A stretch of DNA of 14,843 nt, taken from positions 1 to 14,843 of the forward strand of contig JAVBTG010000076.1 in assembly GCA_031556275.1 (NCBI GenBank), given 5' to 3'. Within the stretch, counting starts at the first letter, position 1, and each line of letters begins with the position of its first letter. Origin of the DNA: JAKPNF01 sp031556275 (lineage in GTDB: Bacteria > Verrucomicrobiota > Verrucomicrobiia > Opitutales > JAKPNF01). Shown piece after piece: positions 13,935 through 14,843 of the stretch. The translations under genes and the position numbers were made by a program. The notes below the pieces were generated by a model. That model had not been told where the DNA came from. It did not search any database and was given only the letters and a program-made list of their open reading frames with translations.

Positions 13935-14843
13935 TTATTTTTGTTTTAGACTTCTTTGAAAATTCGCGTCATGCACGTCTTGCATCAACTTCATTCCCTG
14001 CTCAGGTGAAACATCTTGTATTTTCACAGGAACAGTTTCCAACCCTGCTTTTTTTGCACCAGCAGCTCGATGATGCCCATCTATGATAACCAAATCGTCA
14101 TTAACTTTTGCAACATCAATCGGACTCCTAGTGCCATATCCATTATCTTTCATATCACTTGCCAGCCTTTTCACATAACTTCCATTCATCTCCTCGGGAC
14201 CCTGTCTAGAAAGTAGTGCTCCAGGTCTAGCCGCCGCATTTGCATCTCCCACCGCCTTATTTGTCGCCTTGCTCGCGTCTATTGCCGCTTCGCCTGCGTT
14301 TTTGCCAGTTCTTGCGGTATCGGTAATGGCATCAACTCCTCGAACGGTATCGGCCACCGTATCTGCTTTATCTGCAATTTTTGCGCCGATTTTTATGTCC
14401 TTCGCTATCGCTACCCCAGCCTTTATGCCGGTTTTCCCAGTTCTAAGCGCTCCAACAAGCGGAGCAGCAGCCAACAAACGTTCACCTCCGTTCATTTTTT
14501 CTCCTGTCGCCGATTCCACACCGGTGACACCTTCAACAACAGACACTACTGGATTCATGGATGCAACCACCTGAGCTCCCCCAACTACAACATTCGCCAA
14601 TCCCCGCGCCTCCCCCAATCGCGCTTCACTAGGAGCGCTGCCTGGAGAAAGCGAATTTAACATCCGATTGCGTTGCCCAATATGTTCAAGAGCCAACCCC
14701 ATCGGATCAAACTTCGTCCAAGGATTCTGGTTGACGTAAGCGTACAAATTCGGCCCGTCGACAAACCCCAGCGGATCGGGTGTCAGGAACGTCCCTGTGT
14801 CCAAATCGCGATAGCGGAAACCCTCGTTTAACAATCCCGACGG
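13935..14843 (-). CDS. Rhs protein C-terminal part with ParB-like toxin tip (partial, 5' end outside window)
   Basis: 302 residues are visible and the frame runs off the right edge. Residues 1-50 are the end of the Rhs-associated core: GFRYRDLDTGTFLTPDPLGF, VDGPNLYAYVNQNPWTKFDP, then MGL, the boundary after which toxin tips vary. Residues about 75-140 (VVSVVEGVTGVESATGEKMN, then GGERLLAAAPLVGALRTG) resemble a PT-TG-type pretoxin segment. An Ala/Lys-rich helical linker follows. The tip (about 205-302) has RSPIDVAKVNDDLVIIDGHH and RAAGAKKAGLETVPVKI; the D-G-H-H-R motif (codons 14067-14081) marks a ParB/sulfiredoxin-like fold used as a nuclease-type toxin domain in contact-dependent systems. The tip's DNA is AT-richer than the core, as expected for a swapped cassette. 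The target and delivery system are not visible here. Confidence 0.85.
   Translation of the reverse strand, partial: PSGLLNEGFRYRDLDTGTFLTPDPLGFVDGPNLYAYVNQNPWTKFDPMGLALEHIGQRNRMLNSLSPGSAPSEARLGEARGLANVVVGGAQVVASMNPVVSVVEGVTGVESATGEKMNGGERLLAAAPLVGALRTGKTGIKAGVAIAKDIKIGAKIADKADTVADTVRGVDAITDTARTGKNAGEAAIDASKATNKAVGDANAAARPGALLSRQGPEEMNGSYVKRLASDMKDNGYGTRSPIDVAKVNDDLVIIDGHHRAAGAKKAGLETVPVKIQDVSPEQGMKLMQDVHDANFQRSLKQK

Overview
The window looks like a chromosomal segment of a GC-rich member of the Verrucomicrobiota, probably Opitutaceae. This is an inference from protein style, from the Rhs core (FRYRDLDTGTFLTPDP, then GFVDGPNLYAYV), and from intergenic leaders that are AT-rich and lack a clear Shine-Dalgarno sequence. 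No species can be named from the sequence alone.

Region 1 (1-5561, + strand) is the distal part of a F1Fo ATP synthase operon in the order atpF (3' end only), atpH, atpA, atpG, atpD, atpC. It is followed by a secreted protein of unknown function whose start codon overlaps the atpC stop. All catalytic motifs in alpha and beta are intact. The delta subunit is unusually short.

Region 2 (5562-6675) holds a small ribbon-helix-helix protein, a strong bidirectional terminator, a short exported or lipoprotein-like gene, a tRNA-Pro(UGG), and a tail-to-tail pair of ~107-bp structured repeats whose stems are kept by compensatory base changes.

Region 3 (6676-12845) is housekeeping: a sugar-phosphate isomerase/epimerase-like TIM barrel and thioredoxin reductase (trxB) on the minus strand; then TatD-family hydrolase, an AsmA-like membrane protein, a RodZ-like HTH membrane protein and the tRNA-modifying GTPase MnmE on the plus strand. 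A 245-bp MITE-like element with perfect 18-bp terminal inverted repeats and a TA duplication sits exactly in the stop codon of the AsmA-like gene. A diverged second copy (246 bp, opposite orientation) lies just past mnmE.

Region 4 (12846-14843) is accessory and becomes AT-richer. It contains a short ORF that runs into MITE copy 2, about 250 bp of unassigned sequence, and a leftward polymorphic-toxin module. That module is the C-terminal end of an Rhs protein with a ParB/sulfiredoxin-like toxin tip (DGHHR motif), followed three bases later by a candidate immunity gene. The immunity frame is open for about 149 codons but is split by one in-frame TAA.

The best candidates for something undescribed are the two families of short structured repeats, which keep base pairing while changing sequence, and the Rhs/ParB toxin with its apparently nonsense-interrupted immunity partner.
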